64,000 nucleotides of DNA. It comes from Phyllobacterium endophyticum. Its GTDB lineage: Bacteria > Pseudomonadota > Alphaproteobacteria > Rhizobiales > Rhizobiaceae. The notes beneath the pieces are model-generated. The model had not been told where the DNA came from. It did not search any database and saw only the letters and a list, made by a program, of their open reading frames with translations. The stretch is taken from positions 248,001 through 312,000 of the forward strand of contig NZ_PGGN01000003.1 in assembly GCF_003010935.1 (NCBI RefSeq). Reading direction: 5' to 3'. Positions 9,037 to 16,311 of this stretch are shown here, piece by piece. The position numbers and the translations under genes were made by a program. Within the stretch, counting starts at the first letter, position 1; each line of letters starts with the position of its first letter.

Positions 9037-9864
9037 ATGCCGCCAAAAACGTTCTTCATCACCGGAGCGAATTCTGGCTTCGGCCTCGCCATTGCGTCCG
9101 CCGCAGTCCAAATGGGTCACAAAGTGATTGGCACCGTCCGCTCTGAGATGTCACGCACGGGGCTCGCCGAAGCCCTTCCCGAAGTCCGAGCAGTCCTCTG
9201 CGACGTAACAGAATTCGACCGCATACCGGATATCGTCAGACGGGCGCAAGACGAGCATGGACCTGTTGATGTGTTGATCAACAATGCCGGTTACGGCCAC
9301 GAGGGGATACTTGAGGAGTCGCCAATAGACGCGATGCGCCGGCAGTTCGACGTGAACGTCTTCGGCGCGGTTGCAATTGCCAAGGCATTTCTGCCGAGGT
9401 TTCGTGCGCGGCGCAGTGGTTTCATCGTCAACGTCACATCGATGGGCGGCATGATCACCATGCCCGGCATCGCATATTATTGCGCTAGCAAGTTCGCGCT
9501 CCAGGGCATTTCGGAAGTGATGCGTTCGGAAATGGCCCCGTTCGGTGTCCGCGTGACGGCCCTTTGCCCCGGTTCATTCCGGACGGACTGGGCCGGACGA
9601 TCGATGGTCCGCACGGAAAGATCAATTGCCGACTACGATGAACTTTTCGATCCGATACGCGAGGCGCGCCAGGCGAAAAGCGGCAGACAGCTCGGGGACC
9701 CCGCCAAACTGGCGCTTGCCGTTCTAGGCCTGGTTGAGTCCGATAATCCGCCGCCGCAGCTTTTGCTTGGCAGCGATGCCCTCAAGCATGTGTCGGATAG
9801 AATCGATCGCCTCCAGCAGGAAATCGAGGCGTGGAAGTCTGTCAGCGTCTCGACCGACGGGTGA
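9037..9864 (+). CDS. Short-chain dehydrogenase/reductase (SDR)
   Basis: A 275-residue classical SDR, cytoplasmic and NAD(P)-dependent. The cofactor motif TGANSGFG is at 9-16, NNAG at 82-85, and the catalytic Ser135, Tyr148 and Lys152 are present (YCASK). The ATG follows a good AGGAAAG ribosome binding site. It is transcribed away from the AraC regulator, which probably controls it. A TetR gene follows 59 bp later on the same strand but has its own promoter. The substrate is unknown; an aldehyde or ketone is expected from the regulator type. Confidence 0.92.
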   Translation: MPPKTFFITGANSGFGLAIASAAVQMGHKVIGTVRSEMSRTGLAEALPEVRAVLCDVTEFDRIPDIVRRAQDEHGPVDVLINNAGYGHEGILEESPIDAMRRQFDVNVFGAVAIAKAFLPRFRARRSGFIVNVTSMGGMITMPGIAYYCASKFALQGISEVMRSEMAPFGVRVTALCPGSFRTDWAGRSMVRTERSIADYDELFDPIREARQAKSGRQLGDPAKLALAVLGLVESDNPPPQLLLGSDALKHVSDRIDRLQQEIEAWKSVSVSTDG

Positions 9865-9887
9865 CGGCGCCAATTCTGCCTTTCCGC

Positions 9888-9916
9888 TTGACAACCTTCC
9901 TACCAGAAGGTAGATA
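9888..9916 (+). promoter_or_regulatory. Sigma-70-type promoter with TetR-type operator
   Basis: TTGACA at 9888-9893 and TAGATA at 9911-9916 are separated by 17 bp. A perfect inverted repeat, CTACC-AGAA-GGTAG, at 9900-9913 fills the spacer and enters the -10 box. This is the expected position for autorepression by the TetR protein that starts at 9924. Confidence 0.7.
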
Positions 9917-9923
9917 AAGGTGA

Positions 9924-10514
9924 ATGAGCAATGTTTTGACGACATCCGACGAAATCCTGGCATCTGCGCGAACATTGATAATGAGCGGAGGATATAACGG
10001 CTTCAGCTACGCCGATATTGCTGAGGTCGTCGGCATTCGCAAGGCCAGCATCCATCACCATTTTCCGGGCAAGGTCGATCTGGTCCGCACGCTTGTAAAA
10101 GAATACCGCGAAGATGCCGAAAGAGCGGTAGCGGCTCTCGAACACGAACTACCCGATTCACTTGATATCCTGGAAGCGTATGCGGGCCACTGGGCCCAGT
10201 GCATCGAAGACGCAAGCAGGCCTTTTTGCGTGTGCGCTTTGCTGGCAAGTGAGCTGCCCGCCTTGCCGCCGGAAATCGCGGGGGAGGTGAAGGCTTTTTT
10301 CCGCTTTCTCTCGACGTGGCTGACCTCGGTCATGGAACGAGGCTCCAGGGAGGGGGCTTTGATTCTGTCAAGCCAGCCTCGCGTCGAGGCTGAGGCGTTC
10401 ATGGCGTGCGTGCACGGAGCCATGCTTTCAGCGCGGGCCCATGGAACGCCGGAAGTCTTCCCCGCCATCCTGGCGCCTACCTTGCAGCGACTGTCTCCGA
10501 CCGCCGTTCAATAA
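9924..10514 (+). CDS. TetR/AcrR family transcriptional regulator
   Basis: A 196-residue repressor. The N-terminal helix-turn-helix (about residues 8-55) includes YNGFSYADIAEVVGIRK followed by ASIHHHFPGKVDLV, the standard TetR_N pattern. The C-terminal half is a ligand-binding helical domain resembling the YcdC/TetR_C types that respond to small electrophiles or hydrophobic compounds. The promoter directly upstream carries a palindrome in its spacer, and a matching site lies ahead of the next gene at 10587. It therefore probably represses itself and that gene. The ligand is unknown. Confidence 0.9.
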   Translation: MSNVLTTSDEILASARTLIMSGGYNGFSYADIAEVVGIRKASIHHHFPGKVDLVRTLVKEYREDAERAVAALEHELPDSLDILEAYAGHWAQCIEDASRPFCVCALLASELPALPPEIAGEVKAFFRFLSTWLTSVMERGSREGALILSSQPRVEAEAFMACVHGAMLSARAHGTPEVFPAILAPTLQRLSPTAVQ

Positions 10515-10560
10515 AGCTTCGGCGATCAATCGTCCGGAGTGACATGTTCAGCTCGTGAAA

Positions 10561-10574
10561 CTACCAACCAGTAG
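10561..10574. promoter_or_regulatory. Second candidate TetR operator
   Basis: CTAC-CAACCA-GTAG shares the CTAC-N6-GTAG layout, and the first two spacer bases CA, with the site at 9900-9913. It lies 12 bp upstream of the exported-protein start and overlaps its AGGAAG ribosome binding site. Binding there would block expression. Confidence 0.5.
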
Positions 10575-10586
10575 GAAGACACCCAA

Positions 10587-11216
10587 ATGATGAAGAATAT
10601 TCTCTCCGCTCTCGTGCTAGGGCTATCCGGTATAGCGTCGACAGCGATCCTGGCGCCGCCTGTACATGCCGAAGACAAGAAGGCCGCGCAAGTCCACATC
10701 CGGGGCAGCATCGTGAGCTACAGCGCATCCAGCCTCAAGGTGACGACGCGCGAAGGAGAGACCGTCGATGTCGCCCTCGCGGACGGCTGGAAAGTATCCA
10801 GCGTGGCAAATGCAAAGGTGACCGACATCAAGCCTGGCGACTTCGTTGGGATAGCCTCCCTGCCGAAACAAGGCGGTGGTGACGGCGCGCTTGAAGTGCT
10901 CATCTTCCCGCCGGCACTGAAAGGTGCAGGTGAGGGCAGCTATGGTTGGGACCTCAAACCTGACAGCAGCATGACCAATGCTACGGTGGCAAACGCAGTC
11001 AAGGACGTCGACGGCCGCACGGTTACTGTTTCCTATCACGGCAAGGAAAAGAAGATTTCCATTCCGGACGGCACGCCTGTCGTGACCTTTGCTCCGGCGA
11101 CCAAGGATGATCTCATTCCCGGCGCCGTCGTCTTCGTACCTGCCGAGAAGACCGTGACCGGTAGCATCGCCCATCAGGTTCTTGTCGGCAAGAAAGGCGT
11201 GGTTCCACCCATGTGA
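10587..11216 (+). CDS. Exported protein of unknown function
   Basis: A 209-residue protein with a clear Sec signal peptide (MMKNILSALVLGLSGIASTA, cleavage near VHA-ED). The mature part looks like two beta-rich repeats: IRGSIVSYSASSLKVTTREG with GDFVGIASLP, then VDGRTVTVSYHGKEK with PGAVVFVPAEK. This recalls the DUF5666-type OB-like repeats found in periplasmic proteins. I cannot assign an activity. An ATG three bases downstream is an alternative start. The candidate TetR operator just upstream suggests it is induced together with the TetR gene. Confidence 0.75.
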   Translation: MMKNILSALVLGLSGIASTAILAPPVHAEDKKAAQVHIRGSIVSYSASSLKVTTREGETVDVALADGWKVSSVANAKVTDIKPGDFVGIASLPKQGGGDGALEVLIFPPALKGAGEGSYGWDLKPDSSMTNATVANAVKDVDGRTVTVSYHGKEKKISIPDGTPVVTFAPATKDDLIPGAVVFVPAEKTVTGSIAHQVLVGKKGVVPPM

Positions 11217-11337
11217 GCCACGCCGTCGCCGGTCGGTTTCGTGCCCCCACCGGTTCGACCGGCGATTGCTACGGCGCATACGAGCGGGTTGAGCGACCGT
11301 TTCCATGACCCCACTCAACAATTGGAAAGATATCCCT

Positions 11338-11913
11338 ATGACACACTCCCAAACAACCGCCGCTTCTCGCTGGAAGGAGCAATGGCTGACGCGATACTAT
11401 TTCACGCGAGCAGGGTTTTCTGCCGTCTGGGTCGCAACTGCTTTGACTGTCGGCCAGCAATCGGCTTCCATCGCCGCCACCTTGCTGATTATCTACCCCG
11501 CCTGGGATGCCGCAGCCAATTTCGTCGATGCATCGCGCAATGGCGGGCTGGGCAACAACCGAACACAGGCAATCAATGTCGCCGTCAGTTCTGTCATGAC
11601 GCTCGCCGTTGTTTTCGCGCTCACAATGAGCATGAACTGGGTTCTTGCCGCCTTTGGTCTCTGGGCCATCTTCTCGGGTGTCTTGCAGCTTGGCACGGCC
11701 ATTCGCCGCTGGAGGACAAGTGGCGGCCAGTGGGCGATGGTCCTCAGCGGCGGCCAGTCCGCCGTGGCCGGCATATTCTTCATTGCTCAGGCGCGACTGC
11801 CCGAACCGCCTTCCATTGCCAATATTGCAGGGTACGCCGGCCTCGGCGCCTTCTATTTCCTCGTTTCGGCGGTATGGCGTAGCGTCAGCCAGATGCGACG
11901 GAAGACTGCCTGA
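11338..11913 (+). CDS. DUF308-type membrane protein
   Basis: A 191-residue integral membrane protein with about six hydrophobic segments. It starts with a basic cytoplasmic stretch (RWKEQWLTRYYFTRAGFSAVW) and ends with QMRRKTA. The spacing of short helices and the small-residue content fit the DUF308/HdeD-like group. The ATG at 11338 follows a GGAAAG element; an in-frame start at 11305 would add 11 residues and lacks a good ribosome binding site. It lies about 120 bp after the exported-protein gene on the same strand and may share its transcript. The function is unknown; HdeD in E. coli is linked to acid tolerance. Confidence 0.75.
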   Translation: MTHSQTTAASRWKEQWLTRYYFTRAGFSAVWVATALTVGQQSASIAATLLIIYPAWDAAANFVDASRNGGLGNNRTQAINVAVSSVMTLAVVFALTMSMNWVLAAFGLWAIFSGVLQLGTAIRRWRTSGGQWAMVLSGGQSAVAGIFFIAQARLPEPPSIANIAGYAGLGAFYFLVSAVWRSVSQMRRKTA

Positions 11914-12318
11914 CCTGGCGGTAAGAGCGTTCTCTTGCTGGCTATGAACCAAGCCAATCGTTTTTCTGACATTGGAAAGCGAAACACCCGTGCTGCCAAC
12001 TATCGATCGTGGCATTTTGGCCGGCACGGGAGCCCGACAGAAAAGCTGCGGACTTGCAGCCGCTCCTCGTGTCGATCGTGATGAGCCTCGACAGCTTCAA
12101 TACCGCAGACCTCACAGCCGTTCGCAAGCGATACTACTGATAGTTTCACATCAAGTGCCCTGTTATCGGCACTTTCAAGAACATTTATCTACATGTGCCA
12201 AGTTTGAACAAACGGCGAGCGGCCTGTGCAATTGCTGGTCGCAGGTTTGATCCCGTTCGTCCCAATCCATTAGATTGGACGCTTACGTCTCGCCATCCTT
12301 ACCTTTGATGAAAACATT
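11914..12318. other. Intergenic region with a small hairpin
   Basis: About 400 bp without a gene. At 12262-12278 is a perfect hairpin, CCAATC-CATTA-GATTGG. Immediately before it, a stretch around 12240-12262 looks superficially like the T-arm and acceptor end of a tRNA, but no matching 5' half exists. I see no integrase or repeat here. Confidence 0.4.
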
Positions 12319-12600
12319 CTAGATGCCAGCTTTCGGCCGTCGCTTGTGGAACGGGATGATTTCGGCGGTCCCGAGCGCGGCTCTGATCTCTTTCGCCAGA
12401 TCAACCACCAATTCGAGGTACTCTGCGCATCGCTCCTCGCGTTTTTCGTCGTTGGATTGTTGCCATCGCAGCAGCTCCGCTTCCGCATCGCCGAAATCAA
12501 TGCAAAGATCGCGAAACTCTTCATCATGGGCGGCACGTTCTTCGATCGCCGCGCTTCGGGCGGGAAAACGGCGTTTGGCTGCCGCGACACCTTTATCCAT
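12319..12600 (-). CDS. Small hypothetical protein, charged, helical
   Basis: A 93-residue protein rich in Glu, Arg and Ala with long amphipathic helices (for example DAEAELLRWQQSNDEKREER) and a basic C-terminus (HKRRPKAG). The ATG at 12600 is chosen because AAGGAG lies at good spacing before it; longer in-frame starts have no such site. It diverges from the TolB/TPR regulator gene, from which it is separated by 116 bp. Similar small helical proteins occur in rhizobia without assigned function. It is probably cytoplasmic. Confidence 0.6.
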   Translation of the reverse strand: MDKGVAAAKRRFPARSAAIEERAAHDEEFRDLCIDFGDAEAELLRWQQSNDEKREERCAEYLELVVDLAKEIRAALGTAEIIPFHKRRPKAGI

Positions 12601-12716
12601 GTCTCCTTTGCTCCTTCTCATCTCCAGCATCGTGGACGCAGCCGCGTTTGGGGAGTAGGTTACTGTAGGATACGCAAAAGAAATGCCGAAGTTTGCTGTC
12701 CATCGGGGGACAAGGA

Positions 12717-14489
12717 ATGCAGGGGCCAAAGGATGCGCGGGTTGCCCGTGTGGAGCGGCCGTCGCCCGCTCCCGAGGATATCCGCGCCCAGCTGGAGCGC
12801 TTAATCGCCAACCCGGAATTTCCGAACACCGGGCACGCCCATGCGTTTCTGCGTTATGTGGTCGAGGAGACGCTCGCGGGTCGTGCCGAGCGGATCAAGG
12901 GTTACTCGGTCGCCATCGAAGTGTTCAACCGCGGCGAGGGGTTCACGCAGGATGATCCCGTGGTGCGGATCGAGGCCGGGCGGCTGCGCCGCGCGCTAGA
13001 GCGCTACTATCTGGTTGCCGGTCAGAATGATCCGGTCCGTATCGACATTCCGAAAGGCAAGTATGTGCCGCTCTTCACCTGGGTTGGTCCGGTGGTGGCG
13101 GACCCTGCCGAACCCAAACTTCAGCTTCCCCCAAGACATTCACGATGGCACATCACACGGCTCGTTCCGTTGGCGCTGATGGGCCTCTTTGCTGTTGCGA
13201 TTACGGGCTATTGGATCATCGGTCGGCCAGCGACAGGACCATCCGTGCGGACTAATGCACCGGGTCCCGCCGTGCCGACACTCGTGGTCGCACCATTTGC
13301 CAATCTCGGCGAGGGACCGGAAGCCAATCTCTATGCACTGGGGCTGACCGAGGAGCTTTTGACGGCACTTCCCCGCTTCAAGGAACTGCAAGTGTTTGGC
13401 CGCGAGACATCGGAGTCCTTGCCACCCGAGGTTGATGCTTCACATATCCGTGGCAAGCTCGGGGCCAATTATCTGCTCGCAGGCGGCGTCCGTGTCGCAG
13501 AGGGCCGGATCCGCGTGACCACCAGACTTCTCGATACGGCGACGGGCGCAATCCTATGGTCGCAGACCTATGATGACGATTTGCGCTCGCGGGGTCTTTT
13601 CGCCATTCAGTCCGACGTCGCTGACAAGGTTGCGAAGAGCGTGGCACAGCCATATGGCATTATCGCGCAAGCCGATGCGACGAATCCGCCGCCGGACGAT
13701 CTTGATGCTTATGGCTGCACGCTGCGTTTCTATGCCTATCGCGCCGAGTTGAGCGTGGAACGTCATGCCGAAGTTCGTGAGTGCCTGGAAAGCGCTGTTG
13801 CCCGCTATCCGTCCTATGCAACTGCCTGGGCGATGCTGTCGATCGTCTACCTTGATGAGGGTCGGTTTGAATACAATCCGAGAGCTGGCACACCCGCGCC
13901 ATTGGAACGTTCGCTGAAGGCGGCGCGGCGGTCCGTCGAGCTCGATCCGGGCAACGCCCGTGCCCTTCAGGCGCTGATGACAGTCTTGTTCTTCAATCAG
14001 CAATTGGCGGAATCGATGCGTATTGGAGAGCGGGCGCTCGCAACCAACCCCAATGACACCGAACTTATGGGTGAATACGGCGTCCGACTGGCCATGGGCG
14101 GTGAGTGGAAGCGCGGCGCTAAGGTTCTGGATCAGGCCCTTGCCTTCAACCCCGGCGGGGCTGGATATTACCACGGCAACCGGGCACTCGCGGCCTACAT
14201 GCTTGGCGACTTCGAAACGGCGGTTGTCGAGATCAGACAGGCCAATCTGCAGAAGTTCCCGCTCTTTCATCTGGTTGCGGCCATAATCTACGCCGAGCGC
14301 GGGATGACCGCGGAAGCACAAGACGCGGCGTCAACATTCGTCGCCATGCGTCCCGCCTTTTTGCCAAATCTCCAAGCGGAGCTCAATATCCGCAACATCC
14401 GCGCGGAGGATCAGGCCCGCCTGATGGCGGGCATTCGCAAAGCGGGTCTGGCGATACCGGCAGGCACGGCGGTCTTACCGGGTGGTTAG
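12717..14489 (+). CDS. Membrane TolB-like/TPR regulator ('adenylate cyclase-like', no cyclase domain)
   Basis: A 590-residue protein of a type common in rhizobia. Residues 20-120 form a conserved N-terminal domain (RFLRYVVEETLAGRA-like, then IKGYSVAIEVF and DPVVRIEAGRLRRALERYY). A single membrane helix lies at 148-168. A TolB/FlgO-like domain follows (about 188-300, PTLVVAPFANLGEG), then TPR repeats to about 550. Proteins like this are often annotated as adenylate cyclases, but I see no class III cyclase catalytic domain here. The N-terminal domain on the cytoplasmic side suggests a CadC-like membrane regulator, which is inference. The ATG at 12717 follows GGGGGACAAGGA. DUF2092 and DUF3604 genes downstream are the likely targets. 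Confidence 0.75.
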   Translation: MQGPKDARVARVERPSPAPEDIRAQLERLIANPEFPNTGHAHAFLRYVVEETLAGRAERIKGYSVAIEVFNRGEGFTQDDPVVRIEAGRLRRALERYYLVAGQNDPVRIDIPKGKYVPLFTWVGPVVADPAEPKLQLPPRHSRWHITRLVPLALMGLFAVAITGYWIIGRPATGPSVRTNAPGPAVPTLVVAPFANLGEGPEANLYALGLTEELLTALPRFKELQVFGRETSESLPPEVDASHIRGKLGANYLLAGGVRVAEGRIRVTTRLLDTATGAILWSQTYDDDLRSRGLFAIQSDVADKVAKSVAQPYGIIAQADATNPPPDDLDAYGCTLRFYAYRAELSVERHAEVRECLESAVARYPSYATAWAMLSIVYLDEGRFEYNPRAGTPAPLERSLKAARRSVELDPGNARALQALMTVLFFNQQLAESMRIGERALATNPNDTELMGEYGVRLAMGGEWKRGAKVLDQALAFNPGGAGYYHGNRALAAYMLGDFETAVVEIRQANLQKFPLFHLVAAIIYAERGMTAEAQDAASTFVAMRPAFLPNLQAELNIRNIRAEDQARLMAGIRKAGLAIPAGTAVLPGG

Positions 14490-14545
14490 AGGTTTCTGCC
14501 GGCCACCCACGCAGTTTTAAAACCAGTCAGAAATCCCTCCGACGA

Positions 14546-14570
14546 ACTGTAACATACCCGATGTTACAGT
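14546..14570. promoter_or_regulatory. Perfect 25-bp palindrome upstream of DUF2092 gene
   Basis: ACTGTAACAT and ATGTTACAGT form 10-bp perfect arms around the 5-bp centre ACCCG. It lies 57 bp after the regulator stop and 118 bp before the DUF2092 start. No T-run follows, so it looks like a dimeric operator rather than a terminator. Confidence 0.6.
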
Positions 14571-14687
14571 GCCGGGCGGCTTAACAAGATGTAAGCCTTG
14601 TCCATGCGCGGACAACCGACATTCCTAGGATAGGGGGAATGATCCGCCACCCGCTGAAGTGCAAAATCCAATGGAGGGCATACGTCA

Positions 14688-15497
14688 ATGATGACGACTA
14701 TTCGAAGCGCGAGGACGGTTGCTACCCGCACAGTTTCAAGGGCGGCGCTTGTCCTCGCAATAATTTCCATCATGCCCCCGATCGCGACCGCGGGTGAGAC
14801 GGAAGCCAAGACATTACTCAAGGCGATGTCCGATTACCTGGCGGAACAAAAGGCCATTTCGTTCCAATACGACACCAATCTTGAGGTCGTCACCAAGGAC
14901 CACCAGAAACTATTGCTGGCAAGTTCAGGCAAGATCGAGATGGGTCGGCCCGACAAGATCCGCGCGACGCGGCATGGCGGATTTGCCAATGTCGCGATCA
15001 CGTTTGATGGAAAAACGCTGACGCTGCTCGGCAAAGACGCCAATCTCTACACGCAGGTCGAAGTGCCCGGCACTATCGATCATCTTGTCGATGAGTTGCG
15101 CGACACGCTGCATCGGCCGCTTCCTGCCGCCGACCTCCTCCTGCCCAATGTCTATGACGAATTGATGCGTGACGTTGTTGATGTGAAGGACCTTGGGAGC
15201 GGCGTGATTGGTGGCACCGAGTGCGATCATCTTGCGTTCCGCGCCAAGGATCTCGACTGGCAGATCTGGATCGCCCAAGGCGAGCATCCTTATCCTTGCC
15301 GATATGTCATCACTGCCAGCCAGGTCGACCAAGGGCCGCAATACAGCATCCAGATCAGCGACTGGAAGACCGGCACGGATGTTGTTGCGGATGACTTCGG
15401 CTTCAACAACGCAACGAAGGCCAAGCAGGTCGATCTCAAAGATCTCGTCGACATCGATGAACTGCCGAACCATTTTTCCGTAGGTGGCACCAAATGA
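14688..15497 (+). CDS. DUF2092 periplasmic protein
   Basis: A 269-residue exported protein. The signal peptide runs to about residue 35 (IISIMPPIATAGE). The mature part matches DUF2092, a LolA/LppX-like half-barrel family: FQYDTNLEVVT, SSGKIEMGRPDKIRATRHGG, FDGKTLTLLGKDANLY and GTECDHLAFRAKDLDWQIW are typical blocks. Such folds bind lipids or hydrophobic ligands, so a periplasmic binding role is plausible but unproven. The start follows GGAGGG. The stop overlaps the next ATG by 4 bp (ATGA), so the two genes are coupled. The large palindrome at 14546-14570 is in its upstream region. Confidence 0.85.
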   Translation: MMTTIRSARTVATRTVSRAALVLAIISIMPPIATAGETEAKTLLKAMSDYLAEQKAISFQYDTNLEVVTKDHQKLLLASSGKIEMGRPDKIRATRHGGFANVAITFDGKTLTLLGKDANLYTQVEVPGTIDHLVDELRDTLHRPLPAADLLLPNVYDELMRDVVDVKDLGSGVIGGTECDHLAFRAKDLDWQIWIAQGEHPYPCRYVITASQVDQGPQYSIQISDWKTGTDVVADDFGFNNATKAKQVDLKDLVDIDELPNHFSVGGTK

Positions 15498-15703
15498 ACG
15501 TATCAGGGAAACTCAAGATCGTCGTGCTGACCGGGATCGTCGGGTTTTTTGCCGAGGCAGGATCGGAACTTCCTTACCCGGGCATTCCCGGTTTCGTCAC
15601 CGCCGCCGAGGCCAGGGTGGGCCGCCCGCTCACGCCAGTCAGCGTCGCGGGAGTGGCACGACGGACGGCACGGCGTTGTGCCGTCGGCGTCTACTATTGC
15701 TAG
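15494..15703 (+). CDS. Small exported protein, copy 1
   Basis: A 69-residue protein beginning with a basic/hydrophobic segment (KLKIVVLTGIVGFFAEAG). After a short linker comes EARVGRPLTPVSVAGVARR, which is nearly identical in the gene at 15803. The end is Cys-rich for its size (RRCAVGVYYC). The ATGA overlap with the DUF2092 stop argues that it is translated. I do not recognise a named family. Cleavage after VTAAEA would release a small basic peptide of about 30 residues with two cysteines. Confidence 0.65.
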   Translation: MNVSGKLKIVVLTGIVGFFAEAGSELPYPGIPGFVTAAEARVGRPLTPVSVAGVARRTARRCAVGVYYC

Positions 15704-15802
15704 GCCTGTAATCGGGGAGCAGTGCTGCCGGGCAACTCGGCGAGCGAACGAGCTCATAAATGTAGATGAACGTCCAGACCACCGTGCCGTGGGAGGCAGC
15801 AG

Positions 15803-16129
15803 ATGACCGTGTCAAGGAAAGTCAAGATCGCGCTGACGGCCGGGATCGTCGCATTGCTCGGTATGGAAGCATTGGACGTTCCGAAACAGGGCGGCTTCGG
15901 TTATGTGACGACCGCGGAGGCCAGGGTGGGACGACCTCTCACCCCAGTCAGCGTTGCCGGGGCGGCCCGGCGGACCACCCGGCGGACGTTTCGCCGATCA
16001 ACCATCTATCTCGCCGCTCTTCCGGCAGGTTGCGCACGCGTAACGGTTTACGGGACGCTGGTTTGGCGGTGCGGCGGGACCTACTATCAATCCTCCGGGT
16101 CGCGATACGTGGTCGTCTATGTGGATTGA
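15803..16129 (+). CDS. Small exported protein, copy 2 (paralogue of 15494 gene)
   Basis: A 108-residue protein that shares the layout of copy 1: a basic start, a hydrophobic segment (KIALTAGIVALLGMEALDV), then EARVGRPLTPVSVAGAARR. It continues into a longer C-terminal part with two cysteines (AGCARVTVYGTLVWRCGG) and a Tyr/Ser-rich end. The GGGAGG ribosome binding site is well placed. The pair probably arose by tandem duplication followed by divergence of the C-terminus. No function is known to me; the DUF2092 neighbour suggests the cell envelope. Confidence 0.65.
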   Translation: MTVSRKVKIALTAGIVALLGMEALDVPKQGGFGYVTTAEARVGRPLTPVSVAGAARRTTRRTFRRSTIYLAALPAGCARVTVYGTLVWRCGGTYYQSSGSRYVVVYVD

Positions 16130-16311
16130 GCGCGCCCATCCGTTCCTTTGCCGCTTCCGGTCACCTGCGGTCGCGCGACCTACAGGAAAGCAGCGGCGGC
16201 AGTTGTCAGTCGCGAGCCCGCGCCAGGGGTAGAAATGCGACCGACACGAAGAGGCATGAAGCCTTGCAAACGTCGGTTCAGTGAAACAACAGGTTCATAG
16301 TGAGGAACGCA

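Noticed and set aside
12238-12262. Stretch resembling the 3' end of a tRNA (T-arm and acceptor), possibly an attachment site
   Set aside because: The T-stem does not pair, no 5' acceptor half or anticodon arm lies within 80 bp, and no integrase or second copy is visible.
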